In this document: positions 33,102 to 41,615 of the stretch, piece by piece | Layout of the letters: the number at the start of each line of letters is the position of its first letter | How positions within the stretch are numbered: the first letter of the stretch is position 1 | From: Oxalobacteraceae bacterium | GTDB taxonomy: Bacteria; Pseudomonadota; Gammaproteobacteria; Burkholderiales; Burkholderiaceae_D | Length of the DNA: 42,414 nucleotides | Assembly: GCA_003537575.1 (NCBI GenBank) | Contig: DPRS01000036.1 | Span: 67,400-109,813 of the forward strand | Direction: 5' to 3' | Program-made: the position numbers and the translations under genes | The notes under the pieces: generated by a model | Database searches by the model: none | What the model was told of the DNA's origin: nothing | The model's input: only the letters and a program-made list of their open reading frames with translations

Positions 33102-33440
33102 TTAATGATGCATTGAACCGGCGGATTGCTGCTGAGTTCCTGGCGCAGCTTCGCTGGGTTTTGGTTTCCCTTGGGCATCACTCAAGCGGTATTTGGTGCG
33201 GCGGTCGCCCATCAGATCGCGCAAATCGCGAATGCTCATGCCGGTGACTTCGTGCATCCGGATCAACAGCGATGCCCCGATCGGCAGGCGTCGATGGCGT
33301 ATTTTACTGATGACAGGGGGCGCCACTTCCAGCTTGCGCGACAGGGCGGCGTCATTTTTCAGGGCCATTTTCTCGAGCAGAAAATCGAGCAAATGATTGG
33401 GGTTATAGCTTTCTTGCGATGAGAGTGCGTGTTCAGCCAT
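33102..33440 (-). CDS. Small putative HTH DNA-binding protein (paralogue of 20804-21142)
   Basis: A 112-residue protein, same length as its paralogue. The shared core LLDFLLEKMALKNDAALSR, PPVISKIRHRRLPIGASLL, RMHEVTGMSIRDLRDLMGDRR and KYR...GKPK is about 65% identical over about 83 residues; ends differ. The layout suggests a Cro/C1-like HTH with ISKIRHRRLP as the recognition segment, though I cannot name the family. ATG 33440 has GAGGAA upstream. A tandem TTGTTAAAC repeat lies 106-123 bp upstream. It is divergent from the AI-2E family permease. Conservation of both copies indicates function. Confidence 0.8.
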   Translation of the reverse strand: MAEHALSSQESYNPNHLLDFLLEKMALKNDAALSRKLEVAPPVISKIRHRRLPIGASLLIRMHEVTGMSIRDLRDLMGDRRTKYRLSDAQGKPKPSEAAPGTQQQSAGSMHH

Positions 33441-33772
33441 GATTTCCTCGTAGATAATAATTCTGTCGTTTATCCCAATAGCTTTTAAGCCATTGCTGAT
33501 ACAACAAGACTTCATTGCGGATTAAAAAGTTCCGCGAATAATTCCTTGTTAAACTTGTTAAACGTACCTAATTGTGCAGTGCGCCACATTGATTACCAGC
33601 AAATGTCGAATGCAAATATGCATACGGCATTGCAGAATGCGGCGACGCAACAATAAATAAAGAAACTATTCTGTAAAAAAACAACATATATCAGCCTTTT
33701 ACTCCTTTCGGCGGCTTGCCAGCCTGACAGCAGTCTTGCAAAGTAAGGTCTTTGTTGCTCCAACATGAACAC
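33441..33772. other. Divergent intergenic region between HTH-like gene and AI-2E family gene
   Basis: About 330 AT-rich bases without a convincing gene. It contains the tandem TTGTTAAAC pair at 33546-33563. Promoters for both diverging genes should be here, but no clear -35/-10 pair stands out. Confidence 0.5.
33546..33563. repeat. Tandem 9-bp repeat TTGTTAAAC x2
   Basis: TTGTTAAAC occurs twice directly abutting in the divergent region. A 9-bp period puts the copies nearly on the same DNA face, so it could be a paired binding site, possibly for the adjacent HTH-like protein. Confidence 0.5.
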
Positions 33773-34840
33773 ATGCAAAAAAATGAACGATTGATTGAAC
33801 GGGTCATTGCGGTTACCGCCATGGTTTCCCTGATTGGCGGCTGCCTGTACATTCTGGCGCCGTTTTTTGCTCCGCTGCTCTGGGCGGCCATCATCAGCTT
33901 TTGCACATGGCCGATTTACACGCGGCTGATTTCCCTTTTTCGCGGCCAGCGCATCGCCCCGGCGGTGATCATGGTGTTGCTGGCTTTGCTGTGCGGAGTC
34001 GGTCCTCTTGCCGTCGCCATGTTCGGACTGGCGCAACAAGCCGATGAAGTTCGGGCGATCGCCAACAAGCTGATCGAGCGCGGCGTGCCGCCCTTGCCTG
34101 ATTGGATTGCTGCCTTGCCGCTGGTTGGCGCTCGCATCCAGGAAATCTGGAATGACCTGCTCCACGGCGGCGCGGGAATCGCCGAGTTCGTGCGCAATCG
34201 TCTGGCTGCGCCGCTCGGTCAGTGGTTGCTGACGCTGGGCGCGGCGACCGGCGCCGGCCTGTTGCAGCTAGTGCTGAGCATTATTTTTTCATTTTTCTTT
34301 TATATCGGCGGCCATGTGGCGCTGGAATGGCTGCTGGGCGGCGTGCGCCGCATCGCCGGCGAACGAGGTCCTTACCTGCTGCAGCTGGCCGGCGGCACGG
34401 TCAAGGGCGTCGTCTATGGCATCCTCGGCACCGCCCTGGTCCAGGCCGTTCTGGCGGGGCTCGGCTACTGGCTGGCCGGCGTGCCGGGTGCCGCCATCTG
34501 GATCCTGGTGACGTTCTTCCTTTCGGTGATACCGATGGCGCCGGCACTGATCTGGGTGCCGGCCGCCATCTGGCTCTACACCCAGGGCGCGCTTGGCTGG
34601 GCCATCTTTATCGTTCTATGGAATGCACTGGTGGTGGGCAGCGTGGACAATGTCATCAAGCCGCTCATGATCAGCAAGGGCGGCGGCTTGCCTTTCATCG
34701 TGGTGCTGCTGGGCGTGCTGGGCGGCGCGCTTGCCTTCGGTTTTCTGGGCGTGTTCATCGGCCCGACCCTGCTGGCGGTCGGCTACTCCGTCCTGCACGA
34801 CTGGACCATTGGCGCGCAACGCCGCATCGAGGCGTCTTGA
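33773..34840 (+). CDS. AI-2E family transporter
   Basis: A 355-residue inner-membrane protein with about eight hydrophobic segments. ILAPFFAPLLWAAIISFCTW near the N-terminus, a central amphipathic region (about 75-150), then FFLSVIPMAPALIWVPAAIW, NVIKPLMISKGGGLPFIVVL and LGVLGGALAFGFLGVFIGP are the conserved blocks of the AI-2E/YdiK family. The family contains the TqsA exporter and Na+/H+ antiporter-like members, so the cargo is uncertain. ATG 33773 is chosen; a TTG at 33752 with AAGG just upstream is the alternative. Confidence 0.88.
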   Translation: MQKNERLIERVIAVTAMVSLIGGCLYILAPFFAPLLWAAIISFCTWPIYTRLISLFRGQRIAPAVIMVLLALLCGVGPLAVAMFGLAQQADEVRAIANKLIERGVPPLPDWIAALPLVGARIQEIWNDLLHGGAGIAEFVRNRLAAPLGQWLLTLGAATGAGLLQLVLSIIFSFFFYIGGHVALEWLLGGVRRIAGERGPYLLQLAGGTVKGVVYGILGTALVQAVLAGLGYWLAGVPGAAIWILVTFFLSVIPMAPALIWVPAAIWLYTQGALGWAIFIVLWNALVVGSVDNVIKPLMISKGGGLPFIVVLLGVLGGALAFGFLGVFIGPTLLAVGYSVLHDWTIGAQRRIEAS

Positions 34841-35189
34841 AGCCGCTCGAGGCGCCCTCAAGGGGCAGCCCCGGGCCGCTCATTTTGCCGGATGCATCTC
34901 CGCGACCGGCTTGACGCTGCCGCAGTCGGCGGCAAGCCACTTGCCGCTGTATTGCATGCGGATGATAACCCGTTTCATGTGCAGGACCTACCATGCAGAC
35001 TTGCGTGTCTGGCTTGTCCTGAGCGGCGTTGCCGGCATAATGCCGATATATCCCGGCTCTGCAGGAAAGCACCTGGGACGACTGGGCACATTCGCCGATG
35101 GCGCCGGATGCTGCCGTAGCTGCATTCGGGCTACAATGTCGCGTCCATAACAATAACGGCCGGATGCCTACACCGGCTTTCCTTTCCCC
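34841..35189. other. Intergenic region with coding relic
   Basis: About 350 bp between the AI-2E and SirB2 genes. It holds no intact gene. The only recognisable content is the DUF3617-like fragment at 34880-34978 on the - strand. Confidence 0.5.
34880..34978 (-). pseudogene. C-terminal relic of a DUF3617-like protein
   Basis: A 32-codon - strand frame ends in MQYSGKWLAADCGSVKPV, which resembles the conserved C-terminus (GKWLGADCG-VKP) of DUF3617 periplasmic proteins common in this bacterial group. The frame is closed by TAG just upstream of its ATG, and the expected 100 or more residues before it are not found in any frame before the SirB2 gene. It is therefore most likely the remnant of a decayed gene. 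The short length leaves room for coincidence. Confidence 0.45.
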
Positions 35190-35558
35190 ATGAGTTACCT
35201 CGCCGTCAAACACTTGCACATGACGTTCGCCGCTCTGAGCGGCATGCTGTTTTTGCTGCGCGGCGTCCTGATGCTGCAAGACTCAGCCTTGCTGCAGCAG
35301 CGCTGGGCGAAGATCGTTCCGCACGTGATCGATACGGTGCTGCTGGCCAGCGCCCTGGTGATGGTATTCTGGAGCGCCCAGTATCCTTTCGTGGAGGGAT
35401 GGCTGACCGCCAAAGTCCTTGCGCTCATCGCCTACATACTGCTGGGAACGATTGCTTTAAAGCGCGGCAAGACCAAGCAGGTGCGGCTGGCGGCCTTCCT
35501 GGCTGCGCTGGCGGTATTCGCCTACATCGTGAAAGTGGCACTGACCCGCCAGCCCTGA
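35190..35558 (+). CDS. SirB2 family membrane protein
   Basis: A 122-residue protein with four hydrophobic helices. YLAVKHLHMTFAALSGMLFL opens the family; HVIDTVLLASALVM and WLTAKVLALIAYILLGTIAL follow. SirB2-like proteins are small integral membrane proteins of unknown function. The start ATG has a poor upstream ribosome binding site (CTTTCCTTTCCCC), but begins exactly at the family start. The next gene follows after 53 bp. Confidence 0.85.
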   Translation: MSYLAVKHLHMTFAALSGMLFLLRGVLMLQDSALLQQRWAKIVPHVIDTVLLASALVMVFWSAQYPFVEGWLTAKVLALIAYILLGTIALKRGKTKQVRLAAFLAALAVFAYIVKVALTRQP

Positions 35559-35611
35559 TATCCGGCACTCAGGAATGAGCAGAGCCGGCCTCTTCAAAAG
35601 AAAGATTCATC

Positions 35612-35824
35612 ATGCAGAAAATCCGCTTTGCGCTCGAGGGCGATTACATCGAGCTGAACCAGTTGTTGAAGCTGGCTGGTTTGTGCGACAGCGGCGGCGC
35701 CGGCAAGATGCTGGTGGCCTCGGGAACGGTCATGGTGGATGGACAACCCGAAATGCGCAAGACCTGCAAGATCCGCTCCGGCCAGGTGGTGCAACTTGGT
35801 GATGTGCGCATACAGGTTGATTAA
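35612..35824 (+). CDS. S4 domain RNA-binding protein (YbcJ-like)
   Basis: A 70-residue protein consisting of one S4-like alpha-L fold: FALEGDYIELNQLLKLAGLC, SGGAGKMLVASGTVMVDGQ, and MRKTCKIRSGQVVQLGDVRI. This matches the YbcJ/YaaA small S4 group, thought to bind structured RNA. AAGAAAG precedes the ATG. It may be cotranscribed with the SirB2-like gene. Cytoplasmic; RNA target unknown. Confidence 0.88.
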   Translation: MQKIRFALEGDYIELNQLLKLAGLCDSGGAGKMLVASGTVMVDGQPEMRKTCKIRSGQVVQLGDVRIQVD

Positions 35825-35977
35825 ACTTGACGAATGCGAATGTGCGGTGCGCCAACTGATGTCCATGGCTTCGCTTGCGCTACACTAAGCTCATACATTG
35901 TCTGCTTTAGCCGGCAGAACAGAATGAATTTTCCCAAGAGCATTTATCCATGCATCTGATCAAGGCGGGAGATTGCA

Positions 35978-36829
35978 ATGAAATGGGAAGGCAATCGCGA
36001 AAGCGATAACGTGGAAGACCGTCGCCGCGGCGGCGGATTAGGCGGCCGCTCGATCGGACTGGGCACGATTGCCGTTGCGCTGGTGGCGTCCTACCTGTTC
36101 GGCATCAATCCGATGACCGTCATCGACATGATGAGCGGCGGCGAGGTGACGTCGGTGCAGCAAGCGCCTTCCGGGCCGCCGGCCAGCGATACCGAAAGCC
36201 GCTTCGTGCGTACCGTGCTGGCCGATACCGAAGACACCTGGAGCGCCTTGTTTCAAGCAAGCAACGCCAGCTACGTGCCACCGACCCTGGTGCTGTTTGC
36301 CGGCAGTACCCCTACCGCCTGCGGCACCGGCCAGTCTGCCACGGGCCCCTTTTATTGCCCGACAGATCAGAAAGTCTATCTCGATCTCGGGTTTTTTCAA
36401 TTAATGCGGGAACGCTTCCAGGTCGACAGCGAATTCGCCCAGGCCTATGTCATCGCCCATGAAATCGGTCACCATGTCCAGCATCTGACTGGAGTCGACG
36501 AACAGGCGCAGCAGGCCCGCAGCCGCATGTCGCAGGCACAGGCGAATGCCTTGTCGGTGCGCATCGAACTGCAGGCTGATTGCTATGCCGGCGTCTGGGC
36601 ACATCATGCCCACCAGGCGCGCGGCATCATCGAGCGAGGCGATGTCGAAGGTGCCCTGCACGCGGCCACCGCGATCGGCGACGATGCCTTGCAACGTCAG
36701 ACACAAGGCCATGTTGTGCCGGACTCCTTTACCCACGGCAGCTCGGCCCAGCGCACCCGATGGTTTTCGCGCGGGCTGGAAAGCGGCAGGCTGACCGACT
36801 GCGACACCTTCAGTGTACGGCAGCCGTAG
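35978..36829 (+). CDS. ypfJ: Neutral zinc metallopeptidase, YpfJ/KPN_02809 family
   Basis: A 283-residue protein. The N-terminus MKWEGNRESDNVEDRR followed by a Gly-rich stretch and one membrane helix (about 26-45) is the family opening. The zinc motif HEIGH is at 161-165, in AYVIAHEIGHHVQHL, with ELQADCYAGVWAH supplying the third ligand side. FYCPTDQKVYLDLGFF and FTHGSSAQRTRWFSRG match the family. It is anchored in the inner membrane with a periplasmic peptidase domain; substrate unknown. GGGAG precedes the ATG by six bases. Confidence 0.9.
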   Translation: MKWEGNRESDNVEDRRRGGGLGGRSIGLGTIAVALVASYLFGINPMTVIDMMSGGEVTSVQQAPSGPPASDTESRFVRTVLADTEDTWSALFQASNASYVPPTLVLFAGSTPTACGTGQSATGPFYCPTDQKVYLDLGFFQLMRERFQVDSEFAQAYVIAHEIGHHVQHLTGVDEQAQQARSRMSQAQANALSVRIELQADCYAGVWAHHAHQARGIIERGDVEGALHAATAIGDDALQRQTQGHVVPDSFTHGSSAQRTRWFSRGLESGRLTDCDTFSVRQP

Positions 36830-36922
36830 CACTCTGCGGCCAGTCCGGCAAGGGGCCATCCGGCCGTTGTCTCCATTCTGCCAATTGCAGGCATACATGA
36901 CTTTCATTGAAGGTTATTTGGT

Positions 36923-36928
36923 TATAAT
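36923..36928 (+). promoter_or_regulatory. Candidate -10 element upstream of the GGDEF/EAL gene
   Basis: A consensus TATAAT with TTGG just before it, about 110 bp upstream of the ATG. No good -35 lies at 16-18 bp. A small CACAG/CTGTG dyad (36978-36991) lies in the predicted leader. Confidence 0.35.
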
Positions 36929-37038
36929 CTAGCAAGAAATTGAGACAAAGCAAAAAGTTAGCTCGCACTCTCCTCAGCACAGTGCGCTGTGAATAAATAA
37001 TAAATCAGGCATTTGTTAGTGCCTCTAGCCGCTGACCA

Positions 37039-40000
37039 ATGAATCCAGTTTCCCAGACTATCAGTGAACCACTACGCCTGGCGCTCAGCAGTGGCGGCCA
37101 CGTGGCGTTCGACTGGGATATCGGCAGCAATATGCTGCAATTGAGCAGCGAACCTCCTGTCTGCTTTGCCCATGTCCCATTGCAAGGCATTGCCCATGCA
37201 TCTTCCTTGCATGCCTTGATTCATGAAGATGATTTGCCGTTGGTCAAGGAGCAATGGACGTACTTGTTGCAGGAGGGGAAAACTCTATCAGAAGCAGGAT
37301 TGCAACTGGACATGCGCCTGCGGGATGACCGTATCGGCTGGCGCTGGGTCAGTCTGTCCGGGCAAGTTGCTGAACGCAATGCTGCGGGACACGCTGTCCA
37401 TGCGGTAGGTGTATTGACTGACATCATGGCGCGCAAGACGCATGAAGAGCATATCGGCAAATTGCGCAATTTATATGCGGCGCTACGGCAAACCAATCAG
37501 GCAATTCTGCATGCCGAAGATCGCCAAGCCTTATTCAATGAAATTTGCCGCATTGCAGTCGAACGCGGCGGTTTTCAGATGGCCATGGTGCGCCTGGTCG
37601 ATCCTGAATCCAGGGAACTGGTCCCGATGGCAGGACACGGCACCAAACTGCCGCAGGGATTGATGACGCGGATTTCCATTGATCTGGACGCGCCGGAAGG
37701 CCAGGGTCCGGGCGGCATTTGCATTCGCGAGCAACGCCCAAGCATCTGCAACGACTTTCTGGCAATGGGTTTCCACGATGAATGGGTGTCCATGGCGACC
37801 AATGTCGGTTTTCGCTCGGTTGGCAGCTTCCCGTTCCGGCAAAATGGCGAGGTGATCGGTGCCTTGCTGCTCTACGCGGAAGAGCGAGATTTTTTTGACC
37901 GGGAACTGATCGAGTTGCTGGAGGAAATGACGAATGAAATTTCTTTTGCTCTCGACAATTTCGAAGCGCAAGTACAGCGCACCCAGGTTGAAGCGGCCCT
38001 GGCCGATAGCGAAAATCTAAAGAACGCGATTCTGCAGGCTGCGCTCGATTGTATTATTTCTTTCGATGAACAAGGCTGCATTATTGATTTCAACCCGGCG
38101 GCGGAACGTGCATTCGGCCATGCGCGTGCCGACATCATCGGCCAGCCATTTGCCGAACGATTGCTGACGCCGGCTTCGCGCGCACTTTTCCTGCAAGGCT
38201 TAGCGGACTTGCAGCGCAACAGTGACAGTCCCTTCCATAAGCGCCGTATCGAACTCTCGGCCATGCATGCCGAAGGAATGCACTTTCCAGTTGAAGTCGC
38301 CGTAGCGCCGATCGCCCTGGGCGAGCGTATCGTGTTTACGGCGTACATGCGCGACATTTCCGAATGGAAGCAAAGTCAAGCCATTATGGCCGATAGCGAA
38401 GCCCGCTACCGTCAATTGATCGACTTGTCGCCGGAAGCGATTTTCGTGCATCAGCATGGCGAGTTCGTGCTGCTCAACCAGGCCTGCGTGCAGCTATTCG
38501 GCGCTTCCCGGGCCAGCGATCTGCTGGGCCAGCGTGTACGTCCTTTCATGCATCCGGACTACAAGGAAATCAGCAAAAAGCGCGCGCTGGCGCTGCCGAT
38601 GGGCGAATTGAGCACCGGCCAGGTCGAGGAAGTCTGGCTGAAGATCGATGGCACATCCTTCCATGCCGAAGCATCCGGCTCCAAATTCATTTATCTCGGA
38701 GCACCGGCGGTGCAGGTCGTCATGCGCGACATCAGCGCACGCAAGCTGGCCGAGGCATTGCAGCGCGCCCAGAATCAAATCCTCGGCATGATCGCCGGCG
38801 ATGAAGCGCTGCCGGACATTCTTGCCACGCTGGCGCAACTGATCGAAGACCAGTCCGAACGCGCCAAGTGCGCCATCCAGCTGTTGAATGCGGAGCGCAC
38901 GCATCTGCACGCGGTGATCGCCCCCGCCTTGCCGCGGGATTTTGCCGATGACCTGGCTGGCCTTGCGGTGGGGCCCTGCCACTGTTCGGCCGGAACCGCC
39001 GTGTTCCGGCGCGAAGCCGTGCAGACGACCGACATCGCCAGCGATCCGCTGTGGATCATGTGGCGCGACAAGACGCTCGCGCATGGTTTCAAGGGATGCT
39101 CGTCGTGGCCGATCTTCGGCAAGAACAACAAGGTGCTGGGCGCATTGTCGCTGTTTTACCGCGAGTCCCGCGCGCCGAGCGCGAAAGACCTGCAGGTCAT
39201 CGAAATTGCCGCCAACCTGGCCGGCATCGCCATCGAGAACAAGCAAACCGAGGACCGCATCCGTTACCTGGCGCATTACGACGAGATGACGGCGCTGCCG
39301 AATCGCGCGCTGTTCAACCAGATTCTGAATCATGCGATGAAGGCGGCGCACCGGCGCCAGCAGAAACTCGCCGTCATGTTCGTCGATCTCGATCGCTTCA
39401 AAAATATCAACGACACTTTCGGCCATAGCGCCGGCGACCAGGCCCTGCAGGAGTTCGCCGAGCGCATGCGCAATTGCTTGCGCGAAAATGATACCGTGGC
39501 CCGCATGGGAGGCGATGAATTCTATGTGCTGATCGAAGAGTTGACGGATGGCGAAGTCGCCGCCAACGTCGCCGAAAAGATTCTCGAGGAAGCGGCGCGA
39601 CCGTTTTATGTCGATGGCCAGGAATGCCATCTGTCGGCCAGTATTGGCATTGCGCTCTACCCGGACGATGGCGGCGACGCGATGGCGCTGCTGAAAAATT
39701 CCGACATCGCAATGTACCGTGCCAAGAGTGATGGCAAGAATGCCTACCGCTTTTATTCGGCCAGCAACAACATCCATTCCGTGGAAAGACTGGCGCTGGA
39801 ATCGCAGTTGCGCCGTGCCATCGATAATGAGGAACTGCAACTTTATTACCAGCCCAAGGTCGACGTCTATACGGGCCGCATCAACGGCGTCGAAGCGCTG
39901 GTGCGCTGGCAGCATCCCGAACTGGGCTTGCTGCCGCCGCAGCACTTTATTCCGCTGGCAGAAGAGACCCGCCTTATCATTCCGTTGTCGAAACACATCC

Positions 40001-40593
40001 TGCGCGTTGCCTGCGCAGATGCTCTTACCATCAATCAAGCCAGCGGCCACGCGGTGCGAGTCGCCGTCAATCTTTCGGCACGACAGCTCAGCGACAGCAA
40101 CTTCCCCGACGCGATCCAGAAATTGCTGGAGCAAACCCGGTTGAACCCGGACTTGCTGCAGTTGGAAATCACCGAAAGCATGGTGATGGACAATCCGGAG
40201 CAGGCTGTCGACATCATGAACCGCTTGCGCGCCATGGGTATTCGGCTGGATATCGATGATTTCGGCACCGGTTATTCTTCGCTGGCTTATCTCAAGCGTT
40301 TCCCGGTCTACAGCCTGAAAATCGACCGTTCTTTCATTCAGGATATCCCGACCGGACCGAACGATACCGCCATTACTCAGGCCATCATTGCTATGGCCCA
40401 TTCAATGGGCATGCGCGTGGTCGCGGAAGGAGTGGAGAAGCGCGAGCAGGCGGAAGCGCTGCGCCAGTTCGGCTGTGATGAATACCAGGGTTTTTACTTC
40501 AGCCGTCCAGTGCCGCTGGCCAAACTGCTGAATTTGCTTGCCAACCAACAAACCTGGATGCAAGTCATGCCAGCCAGCCTGAAAGTCAGCTGA
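37039..40593 (+). CDS. Multi-sensor PAS/GAF diguanylate cyclase-phosphodiesterase (GGDEF-EAL)
   Basis: An 1184-residue cytoplasmic protein with no membrane helix. Domains in order: PAS (about 18-132), GAF (about 145-310), PAS (325-442), PAS (452-568), GAF (585-735), GGDEF (745-908) and EAL (918-1168). GGDEF is intact at 824-828 with the inhibitory I-site RxxD at 815-818. The EAL side is also intact: EAL 952-954, EITES 1043-1047, DDFGTGYSS 1073-1081 and AEGVE 1129-1133. Both synthesis and breakdown of c-di-GMP are therefore possible, with ligand or redox input through the PAS and GAF domains. c-di-GMP commonly controls exopolysaccharide, but a link to the EPS locus 20 kb away is inference. The ribosome binding site is weak. 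Confidence 0.95.
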   Translation: MNPVSQTISEPLRLALSSGGHVAFDWDIGSNMLQLSSEPPVCFAHVPLQGIAHASSLHALIHEDDLPLVKEQWTYLLQEGKTLSEAGLQLDMRLRDDRIGWRWVSLSGQVAERNAAGHAVHAVGVLTDIMARKTHEEHIGKLRNLYAALRQTNQAILHAEDRQALFNEICRIAVERGGFQMAMVRLVDPESRELVPMAGHGTKLPQGLMTRISIDLDAPEGQGPGGICIREQRPSICNDFLAMGFHDEWVSMATNVGFRSVGSFPFRQNGEVIGALLLYAEERDFFDRELIELLEEMTNEISFALDNFEAQVQRTQVEAALADSENLKNAILQAALDCIISFDEQGCIIDFNPAAERAFGHARADIIGQPFAERLLTPASRALFLQGLADLQRNSDSPFHKRRIELSAMHAEGMHFPVEVAVAPIALGERIVFTAYMRDISEWKQSQAIMADSEARYRQLIDLSPEAIFVHQHGEFVLLNQACVQLFGASRASDLLGQRVRPFMHPDYKEISKKRALALPMGELSTGQVEEVWLKIDGTSFHAEASGSKFIYLGAPAVQVVMRDISARKLAEALQRAQNQILGMIAGDEALPDILATLAQLIEDQSERAKCAIQLLNAERTHLHAVIAPALPRDFADDLAGLAVGPCHCSAGTAVFRREAVQTTDIASDPLWIMWRDKTLAHGFKGCSSWPIFGKNNKVLGALSLFYRESRAPSAKDLQVIEIAANLAGIAIENKQTEDRIRYLAHYDEMTALPNRALFNQILNHAMKAAHRRQQKLAVMFVDLDRFKNINDTFGHSAGDQALQEFAERMRNCLRENDTVARMGGDEFYVLIEELTDGEVAANVAEKILEEAARPFYVDGQECHLSASIGIALYPDDGGDAMALLKNSDIAMYRAKSDGKNAYRFYSASNNIHSVERLALESQLRRAIDNEELQLYYQPKVDVYTGRINGVEALVRWQHPELGLLPPQHFIPLAEETRLIIPLSKHILRVACADALTINQASGHAVRVAVNLSARQLSDSNFPDAIQKLLEQTRLNPDLLQLEITESMVMDNPEQAVDIMNRLRAMGIRLDIDDFGTGYSSLAYLKRFPVYSLKIDRSFIQDIPTGPNDTAITQAIIAMAHSMGMRVVAEGVEKREQAEALRQFGCDEYQGFYFSRPVPLAKLLNLLANQQTWMQVMPASLKVS

Positions 40594-40830
40594 TTCGCCA
40601 TTGTTCCGGCGAATCCGCATCGCTTTCATCGATCTTCCGTGTGCTTGCTATTTCCATAGGCTTTCTGCGGAGTTCCCCGATATCGTCATCTCTATCGCGA
40701 TTCCTTGCTCCCGGGGCACTTGCACCCAGTAATGTGCGTTTGCACGAAACTGCTTCATCAATTCGCGTTCTAATCATTTTCTTTTTTCATACCGATGCAT
40801 TGAAGGTCCGAATTTATTCTGGAGCTGCCG

Positions 40831-41532
40831 ATGGAACAACATATGCCCACTCTCAAAGTGCAACATGAACTCGATGAAATTAATGAGAAACTGCGCAAGG
40901 ACGTGATCCGTACGATTGAACCCTATGGCGTCAAGACGATTGCCGATTTGGGAGACATGAGCGATAGCGAACGCACCAAATGGTTCTTCTGGAACATTCA
41001 TGAAAACATCGATGAAATTCGCAAGTGCGAGCCCGCCCTGATCGGCCAGGTAATCCGCACGCAGCTTACGGTCAGCGACGGCCAATCCTTGTGGACGGAA
41101 AAATCCGGCCTCGAGAAACGCATCGAATTGAGTTGCAAGTGGCAACTGCTGTTGAAGGATGGCGCCTACCAGAGCGAGGAATCCTATGCCATGAGCGATG
41201 GCTGGATCGACCTTTCTATCGGTCACTGTCCACCACCGCATCCGGTCCTGCAGGAAAACCAGAAAGGCTACCTGGATTCCGACAGCAAGCTGTATCCGAA
41301 CCAGCTCTACCTGTATGGCTGGATCACGGATGACGTCTGGCAAGAAATCAAGAATCAGATCTACAATGCCAGTGCCAACTGCCACACCGATATTTTTATC
41401 CGGGACAATTTCCTGTTTCCGATCAAGCCAGGCCACAATTTCGTCAGCGGCCCGGCCGGTTCAATCGGCATCACTAATATCGAATTCCGGGTGTCTTCAC
41501 AACCAAGACTGACCAGCTGGGTCAAGCAATAA
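40831..41532 (+). CDS. Hypothetical protein, 233 residues
   Basis: I do not recognise this family. ATG 40831 has GGAG six bases upstream. The N-terminal 70 residues are charged and helical (VQHELDEINEKLRKDVIRTI), the rest is beta-like with many Trp, Tyr and Pro (YAMSDGWIDLSIGHCPPPHP, YLYGWITDDVWQEI, GPAGSIGITNIEFRV). There is no signal peptide or membrane helix, so it is probably cytoplasmic. It stands alone between the c-di-GMP gene and a strong bidirectional terminator. Composition matches its neighbours, so it does not look recently acquired. Confidence 0.85.
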   Translation: MEQHMPTLKVQHELDEINEKLRKDVIRTIEPYGVKTIADLGDMSDSERTKWFFWNIHENIDEIRKCEPALIGQVIRTQLTVSDGQSLWTEKSGLEKRIELSCKWQLLLKDGAYQSEESYAMSDGWIDLSIGHCPPPHPVLQENQKGYLDSDSKLYPNQLYLYGWITDDVWQEIKNQIYNASANCHTDIFIRDNFLFPIKPGHNFVSGPAGSIGITNIEFRVSSQPRLTSWVKQ

Positions 41533-41547
41533 ACTTTTCGCCATGAA

Positions 41548-41579
41548 AAAACGGCCGCATGCAAGACATCGGCCGTTTT
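41548..41579. terminator. Bidirectional rho-independent terminator
   Basis: AAAACGGCCG (41548-41557), 12-nt loop, CGGCCGTTTT (41570-41579): a perfect 10-bp stem with A and T tails. It lies between the convergent hypothetical gene and phaB and can serve both strands. Confidence 0.88.
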
Positions 41580-41615
41580 CGGGAAAATCAGCAATCGCTG
41601 ATTGTACGGATCGTT

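Noticed and set aside
33593..34165. 190-residue - strand frame over the AI-2E gene start
   Set aside because: The + strand frame carries the membrane protein family blocks; the - strand sequence has no motif.
38494..40401. 635-residue open frame on the - strand
   Set aside because: It lies fully antisense to the GGDEF/EAL domains, which show every catalytic motif on the + strand; it is a GC-rich shadow frame.
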